This document shows, one piece after another, positions 36,437 to 47,682 of a stretch of 64,000 nt of DNA. The DNA lies in assembly GCF_024622045.1 (NCBI RefSeq), contig NZ_JANKBP010000007.1; one strand, written 5' to 3'. Made by a program: the position numbers and the translations under genes. Position 1 is the stretch's first letter, and every line of letters starts with the position of its first letter. The notes below the pieces were generated by a model. The model was not told the origin of the DNA, did no database searches, and was given only the letters and a program-made list of their open reading frames with translations. Source of the stretch: Rodentibacter caecimuris (GTDB lineage: Bacteria > Pseudomonadota > Gammaproteobacteria > Enterobacterales > Pasteurellaceae).

Positions 36437-39400
36437 ATGAATAAAAATTGTTTCCGTGTCATTTTCAGTAAAACGTTACAATGTTTGGTTGTTACATCGG
36501 AATTAGCAAAAACAGAAGGAAAATCAACGGAGCGGGCTTCATCTCGTCTCCCTCAATTATTTGCCAAGATTCAACCACTGACTTTTAGTCTTTTTTGTGC
36601 GCTGGGATTTGTTTCATTTTCCAGCACGGTATCTGCTAATTTAATTATCCAAGCAGACAAATCAGCCCCTAAAACCCAGCAACCCATCGTACTACAAACG
36701 GCAAACGGTTTGCCGCAGGTCAATATTCAGACTCCAAATGAGCAAGGGTTATCCCACAATAAATACAGTAAGTTTGATGTGGATACCAAAGGGGCAATAT
36801 TAAACAACAGCCGAACCAATGTACAAACGCAACAGGGCGGGTGGGTACAAGGTAATCCTTATCTTGCCCGAGGCGAGGCGAAAGTCATTTTAAATGAAGT
36901 GAATTCATCCGATCCCTCTGTGCTTAAAGGTTATGTTGAAGTAGCAGGTAAAAAAGCTGATGTAATTATTGCGAATCCGTCAGGTATTCATTGTGAAGGC
37001 TGTGGGGTTATTAATTCAGATCGTACTACGTTCACGACAGGTAAACCTCAAATTCAACATGGTAATCTTGAAAACTTTGTTGTGGAAAAAGGCAAAGTCA
37101 GTGTATCCGGTAAAGGCTTAGATAACAGTCGTGTAGATTATACGGAGATTATTGCCCGAGAAACCCAAATCAATGCGGGCGTTTGGTCGAAAAAAGAAAT
37201 GAAGGTTGTCACCGGTAAAAATACGGTGAAGCGTACGGCTAAACCTGAAGATTTGCAAATTACTCATACAACCCAAGCGACAGCTCAAGAAGCTAAGCCG
37301 CAAGTTGCTATTGATGTGGGGCAGTTAGGGGGAATGTATGCAGGAAAGATCCATTTAATTGGTACTGAACAAGGTGTTGGTGTACACAATGCAGGGCATA
37401 TCGGTGCGAATGCCGAAACGCTCAAGATTGATAGCCAAGGTCGAATTATAAATAGCGGTACGTTAAATGCGAATAAAGACGTTCAGCTCAGCACAAACGG
37501 TATTGAAAACACAGGCAAGATTGAAAACCGCCAACATGATATTCGCCTTGCAAGCAGCGCCGACATTAAACAGGACGGCACAGTTATCGCACGTAGCGGA
37601 AACGTACAAAAACAGGCAAAACACGCCATTCGGCAACAAGGCGAAACGGTAGCGAAAGGGACAATTCGCTATGAGGCGGCGACGGTAAATACGGCGCAAT
37701 CCGCCCTGATTGCCGCCGGTATGCAAACCCACACGCAGGAAGAGAATGAAACCCGAAGCCTTGAAACTTCATCGGCACAAGGTAAAACTATTCAAATTCA
37801 AGCTAGCGGTAATGCGACCTTACAAGGTAAGCACTTCGCGTCTGGGCAATTAAATATTAATGCCACAGAAGTCAATTTAGACCACAGCCGCAATCAAGCC
37901 TATGACATTCACGTTCAAGCACGGCAGGGCGATATTCAGGCAAATGAAGCGTGGTTGACGGCACAACAAAATCTTGTTTTAGATACACCGACAACGCTTT
38001 CTACGTCGAATAGTCATTTGACGGCAAATAAAATTCGGACAAAACAGACCGCACTTAGTAATACCAATGGCGTTTGGGTGCAAATCGGTACTGAGGATTT
38101 TCGACTGTCTGCTCAATCCATTAATAATTCGGGCGGAACATTTTCAACACAAGGACATTTCTTTATTGATACGCAACGGGTGGATAATACAAAAGGTAAA
38201 TTAATTGCTGCCGGAAAACTGGAGGTCGATACTCATCAGGGGCAATTTCTTTCTTCGTCGGGATTATTATTTGCCAATCAAACCCTTTCTCTTTATACCG
38301 GTCAATTAGATAACCGACAAGGTAGAATTCAAGGCGAGCAAAGTGTCCGCATTGAAACACACAATCATTCATTCAACAACCAAGCAGGCAAATTATTCAC
38401 ACATGGTGATTTAATCCTTAACAGTGCCGCATTATCTAATGCACAGGGGAATATTCAAGCAGACGGACAGCTCAATATTGAAACTGCTGGAAGTCAGCTC
38501 GATAATGATAAAGGCATCGTATCAAGCGGTACGGCGTTAACGCTGAACAGCGGTAATCTGACCAATCATCAAGGCATCATTCGTGCACAACAGGCAACCA
38601 TTCAAGCCGCTTCGCTAACTCAAAGCGAAGGCGTAATCAAAGCTGATAACGCTCTGACAGTATCGACCGCAAAGGATTTAATCAGCCAAGAGAACAGTTT
38701 AATTGAGGGCGGTGAGGTTGATTTAACGATAGGCGGTTCGTTTATCAATAACGGACAAAGCGATGTAGTGGCTAACAGGCTAATCAATGTAACTGCTGCT
38801 GATATGGATAACCAACAAGGGCAAATGGTCAGTCGCGGAGATTTGATGATGAAAATGCACCGTGGCGGAATTCGTAACGTACAGGGAAAAATCAGTGTAG
38901 GGGGTAATACCACTGTTTCCGCTCAAGACTTTATTAATACGAAAGGATTGGTTCAAAGCCAAGGGGCGATTCATCTAACTCTACAAGGCAATCTTGATAA
39001 TCGTCAAACCCGTCCGGCATCCGGTACACCGCTCGGCATCATTAGCTTGGGTAATTTGTCCGTTCGGACTGAACAATTAGATAACCACTTGGGATACATT
39101 GCGGCAGGTGAAAATCAGAGTCTGAATGTTCGTGGGTTGGATAATCGAGAAGGCATAGTAACCGCTAAAGCCACCCAGCAAATTCAAGCGGCAACAATCA
39201 TTGATAATAGTCAAGGTCGGCTAAGTAGCGGCGATAGTCGGCTGAATGCGATGGAAATGATCAATCGTAAAGGACAAATTTTGGTTGCTGATCAGCTTCA
39301 TTTAACAACGACGCAAGGTGTTGATAATCGGCAAGGCGATATAAAAGCGAGTCGTGCCGTTACGCTACTTGCCGACCGTCTTGATAACCAAGACGGCACG

Positions 39401-42400
39401 ATTGCGGCGACACAAGGGGCTGCAACGCTTAAGATTACGCAAGCATTACAAAACCTTAATGGTACGATCAATACAAAAAACTCTCTCAATTTGACCGCAC
39501 TTGGTGTGAATAATACTCAAGGTCGAGTCACGACGGAGCAAGGTGAGATTCAACTTAACACACGAGGAGAGGCATTTGATAACCGTAACGGCAAATTGCT
39601 TAGTGGCGGTTTGCTTGCATTATCCGCCGGAGCTATTGATAACCGAGCCGGATTTATTCAGGCAACGGGCGATGCGGATATTACGGCAACCGATTTGAAC
39701 AACTCTCGTGTCGGTGCATTGGGTTCGGCGGTCATTTCTCATCAACATTTGCGCTTCAATGTATCTAATATCGACAATCAAGCCACGAAAGCGAAACAAG
39801 ATAATCCGACACAGGGGATTATTGCCCGAGAGTTGACGGTAAACAGTCGTCAGCTCAATAACCAAGAGGGCGGCATTTATAGCCTAAGTCGGGCGGATTT
39901 TCGTCTTGATTCGCAATTAAACAATCATCAAGGCGAAATACTGAGCTGGGGCGATTTGCATATTAACGGCTCGCCGAATAGTTTGGATGTGAATAATACG
40001 CAAGGTATTTTACAGGCAAATAATAAATTGAATTTAACCGCTCGTGCTTTTAGCGAAGACGGACATATTGAAGCGGGACATATTGATATTAATGTTCAAT
40101 CGGATGTGAATACCAAAAGAGATATCAATGCTTATCATAGCTTGAAATTAACGACTGCCGGACAGTTAGTCAATCAGCACCGTTTATCAGCGAATGATCG
40201 TCTTCAACTTCAAGCGGGTAAAATAACCAATCATCAAAGTGGAAGAATCAGTGCGGCACAAACCCAAGTGGTTTCCGCTTCAACATTACATAACGAAGGC
40301 TTGATTAATAGCTTTAATGAAACGGAAAACGCCACTACGCTGATTCGAGCTAAACAAATCGATAATATTGGCACGGGGCGGATTTACGGCGATTATGTTG
40401 CGTTACAAGCTGATAGCGTATTAAACAAAGATCAACGGGGTAACGACGGTAAGGTTTATGCAGCGACGATTGCAGCGAGGAAGCAATTAGATATAGGGGC
40501 ACAGCGTATTACCAACTTAACCGAAAATTATGATGCGAACAGAAAAAGTGGTGCGCTCATTTATAGTGAGGGCGGTATCTTCTTCGGTAATCGTTTAGAC
40601 GAGAATAACTATGCCGTCGGTCAAGCCTTGAGTTTGAAAAACTTCAGCAGCATTATTGAGGCAGGAAAAGAGATTGGATTAAATATCAAAGATGTGGCTA
40701 ACACGAATATCCATTACCAATCCGCTATTCAAGAAACCTCAAATGTTTCGGTATCCAAATCCTATATTTTGCCGGATTATTTAGCAACAGGTGACTCACC
40801 TTACAATAACGGCAAATTATCTTATATTGATACCAAAGGTTTAAGACGCGTTAATTTCAGCCGGGCGTGGAAATATGTGCGAAGCTACGATCCAAGCCGT
40901 TTACAGGTCATTACCGACAGTAGCCAATTAACGAAAGATCAACTGCTTGCTATACCGAATACGGCGGATTGCGACAAGGGCGAATGTCGGATTATGCCGG
41001 AAAGCGTTTACGGCAAGGATAATCCGATTTGGCAATATTTTAATTTAACTGCACCGGCGGAAGAGATGCCGACAATTACGCCGGCAATGGCGGAAGCGAT
41101 AAGTCGTCAGAAACAAGAGGGCGTGAGTAGATTGACGCCGTCGAATTTAAGCGAAGAAGAAATCAATGCGTTAGACGAGCAGCAAGATGCCCAAATGGAT
41201 TATGCGCCGATTGTGCCTGCAAAACCGGTTGAGCCGAAAAGAGAGAATTATCCAGGTTTCTTCGCATATAGACAGGCAAAAAACAAATATAAACGAGAGT
41301 TAACCGCTTATAACAAAGCTGTGCAAGATAAAGCGGATTATGAAACCCTATTGCCGTTAATTAGTTGGACGGCGAAATACGGCGATAATTTAAAAGCACT
41401 CGGCGATGCGATAGATAAACACAACAGTCCGTTATTGGGCGAAGAGTTTTACCGTTTTTGGGAGCTTTTTGTCAATCGTGAACGTGTGGAAGAAAACATT
41501 ACTACCGCCTCATTACCGGCGCAGATTTTAGCCGGAGAAAATATTACCTACCAAAGCGACCGTTTTCTCAACGATAAAAGCTGGGTCATTAGCGGACGGG
41601 ATATTCGCAATGCGGGCAGCGGTACTTTAAAAAATTTAGATGATGAAGACGCCATTACACGCAATATTGAAGAAGGATGGCGAGATTACACTTATACCAG
41701 ATGGCGCGGCGGTTTTCGTCGTTATCATCAGCGCAAACATACTCAAGGCGGTGCATTGAAACGGGTTGATGAACAACACAAAGATATGGGCATTTTTGTT
41801 CAGCTTGAAAACACACAACCGGCGGCTTATCAACACTATCAAAGCGGTAAATCCCGTAATGAGATTGCTAAGGTGCAAAATGGGGTCAATAGTACGGATA
41901 TTGGTAAACTGAATGTCTCGTCATTGACCAATGTTGATCGTGATCAAAATAAGGTCAACTTTGACAATAACACGAACCACACCAAACTGTCGGTCACTGA
42001 ATTAGCAGTGGAACGGATTCCTACTATTGATAAGGATAAAGGGATTGAAGTTCGTAGTATTCCGGTTGACACCCGCCTGCCGACACAAAGCTTATACCGT
42101 ATAAACCCGAATGCGAACAGCCACGTTCTTATCGAAACCGACCCGGATTTTGCCCAATATAAAAAATGGCTGAGTTCGGATTATATGTATAAAGCGCTGC
42201 GTCACGACCACGAAAATGTCCATAAACGCTTAGGCGACGGTTACTATGAGCAACGTTTGGTTCGAGAGCAAATCAACTTACTGACAGGCAGACAATATTT
42301 AGGCGGCTATCAAGATTTTGAAAGCCAATATAAAGGTTTAATGGATGCGGGTATTACCTTTGCGAAATCGTTTCATCTTACACCGGGCGTGAAATTATCC

Positions 42401-45400
42401 GCCGCCCAAGTGGCGGCATTAACCACCGATATTGTGTGGCTGGAAAAAGAGCGGATCACACTGGATGACGGCAGTCAGACGGAGGTAGTGGTGCCGAAAG
42501 TGTATGCCGTCGTCAAAAAAGGGGATGTAGCCGGCAACGGCACCTTATTCTCCGCTCATAATGTTCAAGTCAAAACCCAAGAATTGGTCAATCAAGGCAC
42601 AATTGCCGGACGGCAGTTAGTGATGTTAGACAGTCAATCGGTTCATAATAGCGGCAAAGTCTCAGGCGGAACGGTTGCAGCACAAGTGTCGGGCGATATG
42701 AAAAATATCGGCGGTGTGTTTGAAGCTGATGACGCGTTATTATTAAACGTAAAAGGTGATTTAGCGCATCAAAGCACGAGCAAAACCACCGAAGTCAATC
42801 TTGACGGCTATCGACGCAGTCAAACCAATCTTGACCGTCAAGCGTTGTTACACGTTAAAGGCGAAAATGGCACGCTTGCCGTGAGTGCCAATCGAATTAA
42901 CCTGTTAGGAGCGGCGGTAATCAATGAGGGTAAAGGCGAGACACAAGTAAGTGCCAAAACCGACCTCAATCTGACCGCACTTTCAGTCGGTTTTGATGAA
43001 AAGATGGGTGGAGGCAACCATTATCGTAACGAACGCAAAGACGATGTAGAAATCAGCCGGATTAAAGGGGGCGGTAATGTCCGCTTAGCAGCAAAAAATA
43101 TTTATTCGCAAGGGGCATTGCTTGAATCGGCACAAAGACTGACGGCATTGGCGCAGAATGACTTAGTGTTAGACAGTGTGGCAAAAGCCTATGAGCTTGA
43201 GGAATATCATCATATAAAGAGCGGTTCGGGCATTTCAAAATCCAGCAAAACCAGTTTTGCGGCGGCAAAAGGCGAACAGCAACAAGGCAGTGAACTTAAA
43301 GGCGAAAGCATCACATTAGTAGCCGGTCAAGATATACTCGCCCAAGGGGCAATGTTGCAAGCTCAATCGGATATGGTGTTATCGGCGGAAAATAATTTGA
43401 CATTAGGCGTGTCGGAGAACAGCCATTCTGCGACCCAGTGGGAGAAACGTAAAAAATCCGGCTTTGGTGCGAGTTTCTCTGGCGGTGTGGCGGCATTGGG
43501 CTATCAACGCAGCAAAGAAAATCGTCAAGGACAATATGATAGCTCGACGGTAAATAGCACTGCGTTAGTTTCGCAATCGGGCAATATCGAACTGTATGCC
43601 AAACAGACCTTAAAAGGCGAAGGCGTATTGGCGGATGCCGGAAAAGATATTTTAGTGCAAGGCGGTAATGTAGCGTTAGAGGCTGCGTATAACCGCTTAT
43701 ACAGCCAACATCAATCGTCACGTAAGACAAGCGGTATAGGCGTGAGCGTTGTGTATAATCCGGTTAAAGTGGCGAAAGCCAATTATGGCGAGCAGGCGGG
43801 ACAGGGCTCGGCTGGTGGAATTGTCGGCAAAATCCTCACGACAGCAGAAGCGATAGGTAAAACCGGGCACCAATTAACTAGCCCGTTTAGTCCTTATATA
43901 AAACACCAACAGGAAAAATCTAACAGTCATAGAGCAAGCCAACAAGCGGTGGTGAGTGAATTGAGTGCAGGCGGCAATTTAACGATTACGGCAGCAGTAG
44001 GCAATATTACCACACAGGGCGCCTTGTTATCGGCAAAAGGAGACGGGGCGTTATGGGCAAAAGAGAACATTGACTTAAATGTGGCGGTCAATCAGGAAAG
44101 CCAAGCCAGCCGTAAGCGAAATTGGGGCGCCGGGCTGGATTTATCCAAATCGTTGACTTCAATGGCGACATTGTATGCCGGAGAAGGTTTGGGCGAAGGG
44201 GAGCGTTATCAAGAACAGGCGAGTACGCTTTCCTTTGGCGGAAACGGTAGTGTAACGGCACAACAAGGCGATATTCGTTTAGCCGGCACACAATTTGTGA
44301 GTGAGGGAGACAGCACTCTTACGGCGGGGAAAGACATTCATTTAACCACCGCCCAATCCCGTCTTGGACAAAGCGAAGCTAACCGTTTCCAAGGTATAGG
44401 CGAGGCGGTGATATCGGAGACGGAGCGTTTTGCGGGTTATAACCGAAAACTCAATAGCCAAAACGCTGATTCGGTGAGTCATCAAGGGGCAATGATAGCG
44501 AGCCTAAATAAGAATCTTAATATCAATGTCGGGGGCGATTATCATCAAACGGCGGGGCAATTACTGTCGAAACAACAGCTCAATCTTCAAGCGGACAATA
44601 TCACCTTTGACACGGCAATCAACCGCCAACAGTCGGACAGTCATCAGAGCGATTTAAAAATCGGTCAGTTTGCGCGAGTTAGTTCACCGTTGATAGATTT
44701 GATTCAAACAGTGGAAAGTGCGGTCAAAAATAAGGACGCTTCCGATAGAGTAAAAGCGGCACAGGCGTTAGGTTTGGCGGCGAAGGGATATACGGCTTAC
44801 ACGGACGTAGCGGCTGGTGGTGCCTTAATTCGGGTGGAAAGCGGTTCGGGTTTCTCGCATAAACGGGAGAACACGGACGCAATGAGTGAATTCAGTTTAG
44901 GTAATAGTGTGAATGCTAAGGATATCCGCATTACGGCGAGAGAAGGGGATATACGGGCAAAACAAACGGATTTTACCAGCCGAGACAGCGAGGGCAAACG
45001 CCAAGCGGACAGCCGTATTCAATTGAATGCTTATAAAGACCTGATATTGGAATCGGGACAAAGTGCTGAGAAATTTAAAGGTAAACAACAAAGTGCGGGC
45101 TTTGAATCGGGCGTAGGCTTTGCGGTTGGCGCACAGACGGGCTTATATATTTACGCCCAAGCGGGATTCACGCAAGGTAAGCAAGAAGAGCGTCATGTTA
45201 CCCAACATAACAGCCATCTTGATACAGCCCAGTTAAGCCTGACAAGTGGCGGAGACACCACCTTATCCGGTGCGGTAGCAAAAGCGAACCGGATTGATGC
45301 AGACATCAAGGGTAATCTCCGGATAGAAAGCCGCCAAGATGAACATCTGTCAAAAAGCAGCAGTTCGGGCGGTGGCTTACGGGTACAGGGCGGCATAGGC

Positions 45401-47476
45401 ACGGCGTGGGGCGCAAGCGGTTATGCGAATGCTTCAAGTGGCAAGGCACAGGGCAAACAAGTGATTGAACAATCGGGTTTATTTGCCGAGGAGGGCGGTT
45501 ATCATATTAACGCCGATAATGTTCATCTGAAAGGCGCAGCGATTGCCTCAACCAATGCGACAAACAGCGAATTGAAAACCAATAAGCTGACTTTTGAGGA
45601 TATTCAAAATGAAAGTCAAAGCCGAGCGATAAGCGGCGGCATTAGCGGCAGTGCGAATTTAACCAACATTGTGGGCAATGCCCCGATAACCGGTGTACAA
45701 GCCAAACAACAGTCGGAGTTTGCCAAACTGACCGGCACATCACAAAGCAATCATCTTTCGCCGACGGTTCCGATGTATGACAGCGAGCAAGACAGCAGTA
45801 TTACCAAAGCGACGTTAACGGAAGGGCATATCACCTTAAACAAAGATAGCGCCCCAAGAGAAAGCACGGCAGCCGAACTGGGCATCAATACCGACCTCAC
45901 AGCAGCCAACCGTCAAGTCAGTGCCCCGAAAGACATTCAAAAGGTGTTGAAAGAGCAGCAAATCATAAGCCAAAATGTGGGGCATATGATAGCGGCAGCC
46001 ACCGCTTTTAGCGATAATCGGGCAAAAGCGGCGAAGGAGGCGGAAGATAAGGCAGCAGAGGAATTAGAGACGGCAATTAAACGCAATGACACCGCCAGTC
46101 TTGAGGCTAAGATAGCGGCGTATGATGAAGCGAAAGCGGAAAACCAACGCTGGCAAGACGGTGGTTCAAGTCGTCGCAAAGTGGATGCGGCAGTTGCTGT
46201 GGTGGGTGCCATTTTATCGGGTAAGACGGCGGCACAAACAGCGGTTGCGGGAGTTTCTCCTGAGCTGAATGCGAAAATCCACGACTTAACACAAGATAAT
46301 AAAGCGGCGAATCTGTTTTCACATGCGGTACTTTCTGCTACGGAGTTTTATGCAGCGGGCTTAGATCCTGCGGCAGGCGCATTGGCGGGTGTCGCAGGTG
46401 AAGGCGTGGCAATGGTGTTGTCTGAAAAAGTATTTAACAAACCGGCGGAACAACTGACTACGTCCGAACGGAATCTATTAAAAACGGCTTCTCAACTAGC
46501 CGGAGCAGTTGTCGGGGGAATATCGGGCAACAGTACGGCAACGAGCTTGGAGGGGGCTGTGACGGCTAAGCGGGCTGTGGAGAATAATCTTTTGGCAAGA
46601 GATGAAGATGAAGAGTTATTTAATCTTTCAGAAAAATTCAATAAAAATGGGGAATTAAAACCAAAAGAGAAAAATAGATCGGGTGAATTATTAACCAAAG
46701 ATTCCTATATCAATTTCTTAATTGATTTGAATCAGAAAGATCCAAGTAGACTAACAGAATCCCAAAAAACATACCTTCATGTGGAATTAAGTAAAATTGC
46801 TCATTCATGGGGTGTACCAATTGAGGATTTATATAGTTGGGATTTTTCAAACATGATTAAAAGGGATGATTCGGCATTAACAAAATATATAGGTAACGAT
46901 ATTAGATTTTGGAATAGCTATGAAGGAAAGCAAGCGGAATCTTTTGTAACAGGAGTATTAACCACAGCGGGTGGTATGGGGATAGTTGGTGTGACTAGAG
47001 CACTTCCTACTGCTACGAAATATGCAAAAGATATTGCTGCATTTTCAGCTAAAAATCCGGTTACGGCAGAAATGTTAGTGACGGGTGGCTATAAAGCAGG
47101 AGAAATCTCTTATAAGGCTTATGATGGGCAATATAAAAAAGAGGGTGAGCTTCAAGGTGCTGTCTATGATGCCACTAAGGATGTAATGAAAGTACCGCTT
47201 TTATCTAAATTAAAACCGGGTGCACAGGCATTAAATAGTGTGGCGTTTGATTTTGTATATGAGGTTAATAAGCCGGGAGCTACGGAGAAACAGATTAAGA
47301 CTGAAACAATAGGTTCTCTAGTTGGTAGCGGATATGGGGTCGCATCTGAAACTGTATCAAGTCGATATTTGAATTTACATCCTCTTCCGAAAGTATTCTT
47401 AAATGCAGTAGGTGGAGCCGTTGTTAGTGATAAAGCAAAAGGTATATACCAACATATAAACAAGGAGGAAGAATAA
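36437..47476 (+). CDS. cdiA: CdiA-like contact-dependent inhibition effector (giant TpsA)
   Basis: A 3,679-residue TpsA protein. An extended signal region (MNKNCFRVIFSKTLQCLVV, ESPR) precedes a Sec h-region cut near A67/N68. The TPS secretion domain covers about 68-320, with NPSGIHCEGCGVINSD. FHA-1 repeats run to about 1500. A middle receptor-binding/YP-like region ends near 1885-1990 (LIETDPDFAQYKKWLSSDYM; GDGYYEQRLVREQINLLTG). FHA-2 repeats follow, then pretoxin motif VENN at 3381-3384. The 295-residue C-terminal region has a soluble first part and Gly/Ala-rich hydrophobic segments (FVTGVLTTAGGMGIVGV; VFLNAVGGAVVSDKAKG), suggesting a membrane-acting toxin. The last kilobase is much more AT-rich than the body. 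Several uptake sequences lie inside. Confidence 0.9.
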   Translation: MNKNCFRVIFSKTLQCLVVTSELAKTEGKSTERASSRLPQLFAKIQPLTFSLFCALGFVSFSSTVSANLIIQADKSAPKTQQPIVLQTANGLPQVNIQTPNEQGLSHNKYSKFDVDTKGAILNNSRTNVQTQQGGWVQGNPYLARGEAKVILNEVNSSDPSVLKGYVEVAGKKADVIIANPSGIHCEGCGVINSDRTTFTTGKPQIQHGNLENFVVEKGKVSVSGKGLDNSRVDYTEIIARETQINAGVWSKKEMKVVTGKNTVKRTAKPEDLQITHTTQATAQEAKPQVAIDVGQLGGMYAGKIHLIGTEQGVGVHNAGHIGANAETLKIDSQGRIINSGTLNANKDVQLSTNGIENTGKIENRQHDIRLASSADIKQDGTVIARSGNVQKQAKHAIRQQGETVAKGTIRYEAATVNTAQSALIAAGMQTHTQEENETRSLETSSAQGKTIQIQASGNATLQGKHFASGQLNINATEVNLDHSRNQAYDIHVQARQGDIQANEAWLTAQQNLVLDTPTTLSTSNSHLTANKIRTKQTALSNTNGVWVQIGTEDFRLSAQSINNSGGTFSTQGHFFIDTQRVDNTKGKLIAAGKLEVDTHQGQFLSSSGLLFANQTLSLYTGQLDNRQGRIQGEQSVRIETHNHSFNNQAGKLFTHGDLILNSAALSNAQGNIQADGQLNIETAGSQLDNDKGIVSSGTALTLNSGNLTNHQGIIRAQQATIQAASLTQSEGVIKADNALTVSTAKDLISQENSLIEGGEVDLTIGGSFINNGQSDVVANRLINVTAADMDNQQGQMVSRGDLMMKMHRGGIRNVQGKISVGGNTTVSAQDFINTKGLVQSQGAIHLTLQGNLDNRQTRPASGTPLGIISLGNLSVRTEQLDNHLGYIAAGENQSLNVRGLDNREGIVTAKATQQIQAATIIDNSQGRLSSGDSRLNAMEMINRKGQILVADQLHLTTTQGVDNRQGDIKASRAVTLLADRLDNQDGTIAATQGAATLKITQALQNLNGTINTKNSLNLTALGVNNTQGRVTTEQGEIQLNTRGEAFDNRNGKLLSGGLLALSAGAIDNRAGFIQATGDADITATDLNNSRVGALGSAVISHQHLRFNVSNIDNQATKAKQDNPTQGIIARELTVNSRQLNNQEGGIYSLSRADFRLDSQLNNHQGEILSWGDLHINGSPNSLDVNNTQGILQANNKLNLTARAFSEDGHIEAGHIDINVQSDVNTKRDINAYHSLKLTTAGQLVNQHRLSANDRLQLQAGKITNHQSGRISAAQTQVVSASTLHNEGLINSFNETENATTLIRAKQIDNIGTGRIYGDYVALQADSVLNKDQRGNDGKVYAATIAARKQLDIGAQRITNLTENYDANRKSGALIYSEGGIFFGNRLDENNYAVGQALSLKNFSSIIEAGKEIGLNIKDVANTNIHYQSAIQETSNVSVSKSYILPDYLATGDSPYNNGKLSYIDTKGLRRVNFSRAWKYVRSYDPSRLQVITDSSQLTKDQLLAIPNTADCDKGECRIMPESVYGKDNPIWQYFNLTAPAEEMPTITPAMAEAISRQKQEGVSRLTPSNLSEEEINALDEQQDAQMDYAPIVPAKPVEPKRENYPGFFAYRQAKNKYKRELTAYNKAVQDKADYETLLPLISWTAKYGDNLKALGDAIDKHNSPLLGEEFYRFWELFVNRERVEENITTASLPAQILAGENITYQSDRFLNDKSWVISGRDIRNAGSGTLKNLDDEDAITRNIEEGWRDYTYTRWRGGFRRYHQRKHTQGGALKRVDEQHKDMGIFVQLENTQPAAYQHYQSGKSRNEIAKVQNGVNSTDIGKLNVSSLTNVDRDQNKVNFDNNTNHTKLSVTELAVERIPTIDKDKGIEVRSIPVDTRLPTQSLYRINPNANSHVLIETDPDFAQYKKWLSSDYMYKALRHDHENVHKRLGDGYYEQRLVREQINLLTGRQYLGGYQDFESQYKGLMDAGITFAKSFHLTPGVKLSAAQVAALTTDIVWLEKERITLDDGSQTEVVVPKVYAVVKKGDVAGNGTLFSAHNVQVKTQELVNQGTIAGRQLVMLDSQSVHNSGKVSGGTVAAQVSGDMKNIGGVFEADDALLLNVKGDLAHQSTSKTTEVNLDGYRRSQTNLDRQALLHVKGENGTLAVSANRINLLGAAVINEGKGETQVSAKTDLNLTALSVGFDEKMGGGNHYRNERKDDVEISRIKGGGNVRLAAKNIYSQGALLESAQRLTALAQNDLVLDSVAKAYELEEYHHIKSGSGISKSSKTSFAAAKGEQQQGSELKGESITLVAGQDILAQGAMLQAQSDMVLSAENNLTLGVSENSHSATQWEKRKKSGFGASFSGGVAALGYQRSKENRQGQYDSSTVNSTALVSQSGNIELYAKQTLKGEGVLADAGKDILVQGGNVALEAAYNRLYSQHQSSRKTSGIGVSVVYNPVKVAKANYGEQAGQGSAGGIVGKILTTAEAIGKTGHQLTSPFSPYIKHQQEKSNSHRASQQAVVSELSAGGNLTITAAVGNITTQGALLSAKGDGALWAKENIDLNVAVNQESQASRKRNWGAGLDLSKSLTSMATLYAGEGLGEGERYQEQASTLSFGGNGSVTAQQGDIRLAGTQFVSEGDSTLTAGKDIHLTTAQSRLGQSEANRFQGIGEAVISETERFAGYNRKLNSQNADSVSHQGAMIASLNKNLNINVGGDYHQTAGQLLSKQQLNLQADNITFDTAINRQQSDSHQSDLKIGQFARVSSPLIDLIQTVESAVKNKDASDRVKAAQALGLAAKGYTAYTDVAAGGALIRVESGSGFSHKRENTDAMSEFSLGNSVNAKDIRITAREGDIRAKQTDFTSRDSEGKRQADSRIQLNAYKDLILESGQSAEKFKGKQQSAGFESGVGFAVGAQTGLYIYAQAGFTQGKQEERHVTQHNSHLDTAQLSLTSGGDTTLSGAVAKANRIDADIKGNLRIESRQDEHLSKSSSSGGGLRVQGGIGTAWGASGYANASSGKAQGKQVIEQSGLFAEEGGYHINADNVHLKGAAIASTNATNSELKTNKLTFEDIQNESQSRAISGGISGSANLTNIVGNAPITGVQAKQQSEFAKLTGTSQSNHLSPTVPMYDSEQDSSITKATLTEGHITLNKDSAPRESTAAELGINTDLTAANRQVSAPKDIQKVLKEQQIISQNVGHMIAAATAFSDNRAKAAKEAEDKAAEELETAIKRNDTASLEAKIAAYDEAKAENQRWQDGGSSRRKVDAAVAVVGAILSGKTAAQTAVAGVSPELNAKIHDLTQDNKAANLFSHAVLSATEFYAAGLDPAAGALAGVAGEGVAMVLSEKVFNKPAEQLTTSERNLLKTASQLAGAVVGGISGNSTATSLEGAVTAKRAVENNLLARDEDEELFNLSEKFNKNGELKPKEKNRSGELLTKDSYINFLIDLNQKDPSRLTESQKTYLHVELSKIAHSWGVPIEDLYSWDFSNMIKRDDSALTKYIGNDIRFWNSYEGKQAESFVTGVLTTAGGMGIVGVTRALPTATKYAKDIAAFSAKNPVTAEMLVTGGYKAGEISYKAYDGQYKKEGELQGAVYDATKDVMKVPLLSKLKPGAQALNSVAFDFVYEVNKPGATEKQIKTETIGSLVGSGYGVASETVSSRYLNLHPLPKVFLNAVGGAVVSDKAKGIYQHINKEEE
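44708..45961 (+). repeat. Cassette-homology repeat, copy 1 (within expressed cdiA)
   Basis: Near-identical DNA recurs at 49057-50238 and partly at 58226-58531. From 44882 to 45961 the alignment with copy 2 is ungapped (constant offset 4,277), with only a few substitutions near its start. Copy 2 lacks 72 bp (24 codons) present here just before 44882. Each copy begins with an uptake sequence (here 44715-44724). Confidence 0.95.
47178..47276 (+). repeat. Toxin-region direct repeat, copy 1
   Basis: 99 bp coding DVMKVPLLSKLKPG... of the expressed toxin recur at 47848-47946 with three substitutions seen; sequence diverges immediately afterwards. Confidence 0.93.
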
Positions 47477-47682
47477 TGAAAATTATTTTTGGGATTATTC
47501 TTAATATTATTATCTTCTCCTTGCTTTATTTTTTTGCTATTTATTATGTTGAAATTGATGAGGGGGTAAGAGTTGTTAATTATTTAAGACTTATTGAGGA
47601 GTCTATTTTAATAAGTTTGAAGTTTCATATAATTATTCTTCCTATTATATTCCTTGTTTCAAAAAGGAAAGGTGGTAAATGA
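47476..47682 (+). CDS. cdiI: Probable CdiI: two-helix membrane immunity protein
   Basis: A 68-residue protein with two hydrophobic helices (IILNIIIFSLLYFFAIYYV and ISLKFHIIILPIIFLV) and a basic C-terminus KRKGGK. It starts on the last base of the cdiA stop (TAATG), the tight coupling expected of a toxin/immunity pair. Position directly after the toxin end and homology to the protein at 48141-48353 support an immunity role. An integral-membrane immunity protein suggests that the toxin acts on the inner membrane. No direct homologue is known to me. Confidence 0.75.
   Translation: MKIIFGIILNIIIFSLLYFFAIYYVEIDEGVRVVNYLRLIEESILISLKFHIIILPIIFLVSKRKGGK

Noticed and set aside
36437..47476. Many antisense frames of 60-140 codons inside cdiA
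   Set aside because: Typical shadows of a long repetitive, Gln/Asn/Gly-rich gene; no ribosome sites, motifs or consistent composition.
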